From Desulfurococcales archaeon (lineage in GTDB: Archaea; Thermoproteota; Thermoprotei_A; Sulfolobales; NBVN01), in assembly GCA_021163585.1 (NCBI GenBank), contig JAGGTW010000014.1:1-7163 (forward strand): a stretch of DNA of 7,163 bases, read 5' to 3'. Below, one piece after another: positions 6,438 to 7,163 of this stretch. The notes beneath the pieces are model-generated. The model searched no databases. It was not told the DNA's origin and saw only the letters and a program-made list of their open reading frames with translations. Numbering within the stretch: position 1 is the stretch's first letter; every line of letters starts with the position of its first letter. Both the position numbers and the translations under genes were made by a program.

Positions 6438-7163
6438 GTGGGGCTGAAGAACAAGTTTAGGAGGAGCTTGCTTGAGGTCGAGCTGAAGAGCTACGTTAAG
6501 GAGGAGGTGCCTGAGGGTGAGCTGGTTGACTGTTACTTAGGCACGAATCCCTATGGTTTCCCTAAGGAAGTCCTGGAGGGGGCGAGCCTCGGCGACTTCG
6601 ACATTTCCAAGATGCCGACACCATGGCATGTTGCGCTGAGGGAGAAGATCGCTGAGTACTGGGGCGGCCTCTTCAGTAAGGACGACGTATTCGTGGGTGC
6701 TGGGTCGATGGGGTGCTTGGAGGACATCAATAAGTTCGCGATATCTGAAGGGAGCAGGGTTTTGGGGTACTCACCGCAGTTTTCAGAGTACATTACTCAG
6801 GTCAGGGTTCTGGGCGGGGTCTACGAGTACGTGCTACTTAGGAAGGAGAGGAGGTTTGAGTTCGTTCCTGAAGAGCTGATCAGCAGGGTACGTGATGACA
6901 CAACATTAGTCTACATAGATAATCCCAATAATCCCACAGGACAGGTGATCCCGCTCGACGTCATAGAGGATATTGTCAAGAAAGCTCTCAAGCACGACGT
7001 CTTAGTCATTGTTGATGAAGCATACGGGGACTTCATGGAGCCGTCGAATTCGGCGCTCCACCTTGACTACCCGAACCTAATAGTTGTGAGGTCCTTCTCG
7101 AAAGGGTTCGGGCTGGCTAACCTCAGAGTAGGGTACTCGGTGGTCAGGGGTAAGGATATTAAG
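6438..7163 (+). CDS. PLP-dependent class I/II aminotransferase, HisC-like (3' end outside window)
   Basis: The first 242 codons of a fold-type I PLP enzyme, cut by the window edge. Visible motifs are LGTNPYGFP (34-42, the substrate-side N-PYG pattern of HisC-like enzymes), GAGS (87-90), DNPNNPTG (161-168, Asn165 to the PLP O3'), VDEAY (192-196, Asp193 to the PLP ring N and Tyr196) and SFSKGFGLANLRVGY (219-233) with Schiff-base Lys222 and phosphate-contacting Arg230. All PLP ligands are present. Histidinol-phosphate aminotransferase is the closest familiar match, but no other histidine genes are in view, and another amino-acid aminotransferase or a threonine-phosphate decarboxylase-like enzyme remains possible. 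GTG at 6438 follows a G6 run by 6 bases; TTG at 6468, after AGGAGG, is a second candidate. The frame is open back to the upstream TAA without another ATG or GTG. It is probably not part of the transporter operon. Confidence 0.88.
   Translation, partial: MGLKNKFRRSLLEVELKSYVKEEVPEGELVDCYLGTNPYGFPKEVLEGASLGDFDISKMPTPWHVALREKIAEYWGGLFSKDDVFVGAGSMGCLEDINKFAISEGSRVLGYSPQFSEYITQVRVLGGVYEYVLLRKERRFEFVPEELISRVRDDTTLVYIDNPNNPTGQVIPLDVIEDIVKKALKHDVLVIVDEAYGDFMEPSNSALHLDYPNLIVVRSFSKGFGLANLRVGYSVVRGKDIK
6459..6464 (+). promoter_or_regulatory. Possible ribosome binding site for a later aminotransferase start
   Basis: AGGAGG lies 3 bases before an in-frame TTG at 6468. Within the GTG-started reading it simply encodes two arginines. 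The alternative start would remove ten residues ahead of any conserved motif, so the sequence does not decide between them. Confidence 0.25.

Noticed and set aside
6697..6879. Plus-strand open frame of 60 codons inside the aminotransferase
   Set aside because: It overlaps the aminotransferase in another frame and its translation is Trp/Gly/Ser-rich without family resemblance, while the other frame carries the PLP motifs.
1..7163. CRISPR array, tRNA, rRNA or insertion sequence
   Set aside because: Nearly all bases are covered by coherent coding sequence and the gaps are 48 bases or shorter; no repeats with spacers, no transposase motifs and no RNA gene signatures were seen.

Overview
The window looks like a piece of a hyperthermophilic archaeal genome, most likely Thermoproteota or Korarchaeota-like. 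This is judged from content only. Arginine is written almost entirely with AGG/AGA and isoleucine very often with ATA. The Shine-Dalgarno sites are of the purine-rich GGTGA type. Genes overlap by 1-4 bases (GTGA and ATGA junctions). A Thr/Pro/Ala linker precedes the extracellular binding protein, and a TATA-like element sits before the last gene. All genes are on the + strand and no stretch longer than 50 bases lacks a gene.

Region 1 (1-5484) is a complete-looking peptide ABC importer of the dipeptide/oligopeptide/nickel class. In order it encodes a family-5 solute-binding protein (5' end outside the window), two membrane permeases (DppB and DppC types) and two ATPases (DppD and DppF types). 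The ATPases both carry the C-terminal four-cysteine module of this class. Only 26 bases separate the binding protein from the first permease; every later junction has a gap of at most 1 base or an overlap. The first codons of the permease gene contain an AT-rich inverted repeat with a T6-C-T4 run, which could lower expression of the membrane and ATPase genes relative to the binding protein.

Region 2 (5481-6389) is the most interesting gene: a 302-residue, class A beta-lactamase-like SxxK serine hydrolase without a signal peptide. Its ATG overlaps the stop of the last transporter gene, so it appears to be a built-in sixth member of the operon. It has SVFK, SDN and KTG motifs and a candidate ExxLD in place of ExxLN. 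About 24 extra residues follow that motif. Because it should be cytoplasmic, and because archaea of this kind have no peptidoglycan, the best hypothesis is an intracellular peptidase or amidase acting on what the transporter brings in. It would be comparable in logic to bacterial dipeptide transporter operons that include a D-aminopeptidase or a D-Ala-D-Ala dipeptidase.

Region 3 (6390-7163) starts with a short promoter-like spacer. It continues into the first 242 codons of a PLP-dependent class I/II aminotransferase of the histidinol-phosphate aminotransferase-like type, cut by the window edge. It probably starts a separate transcription unit.
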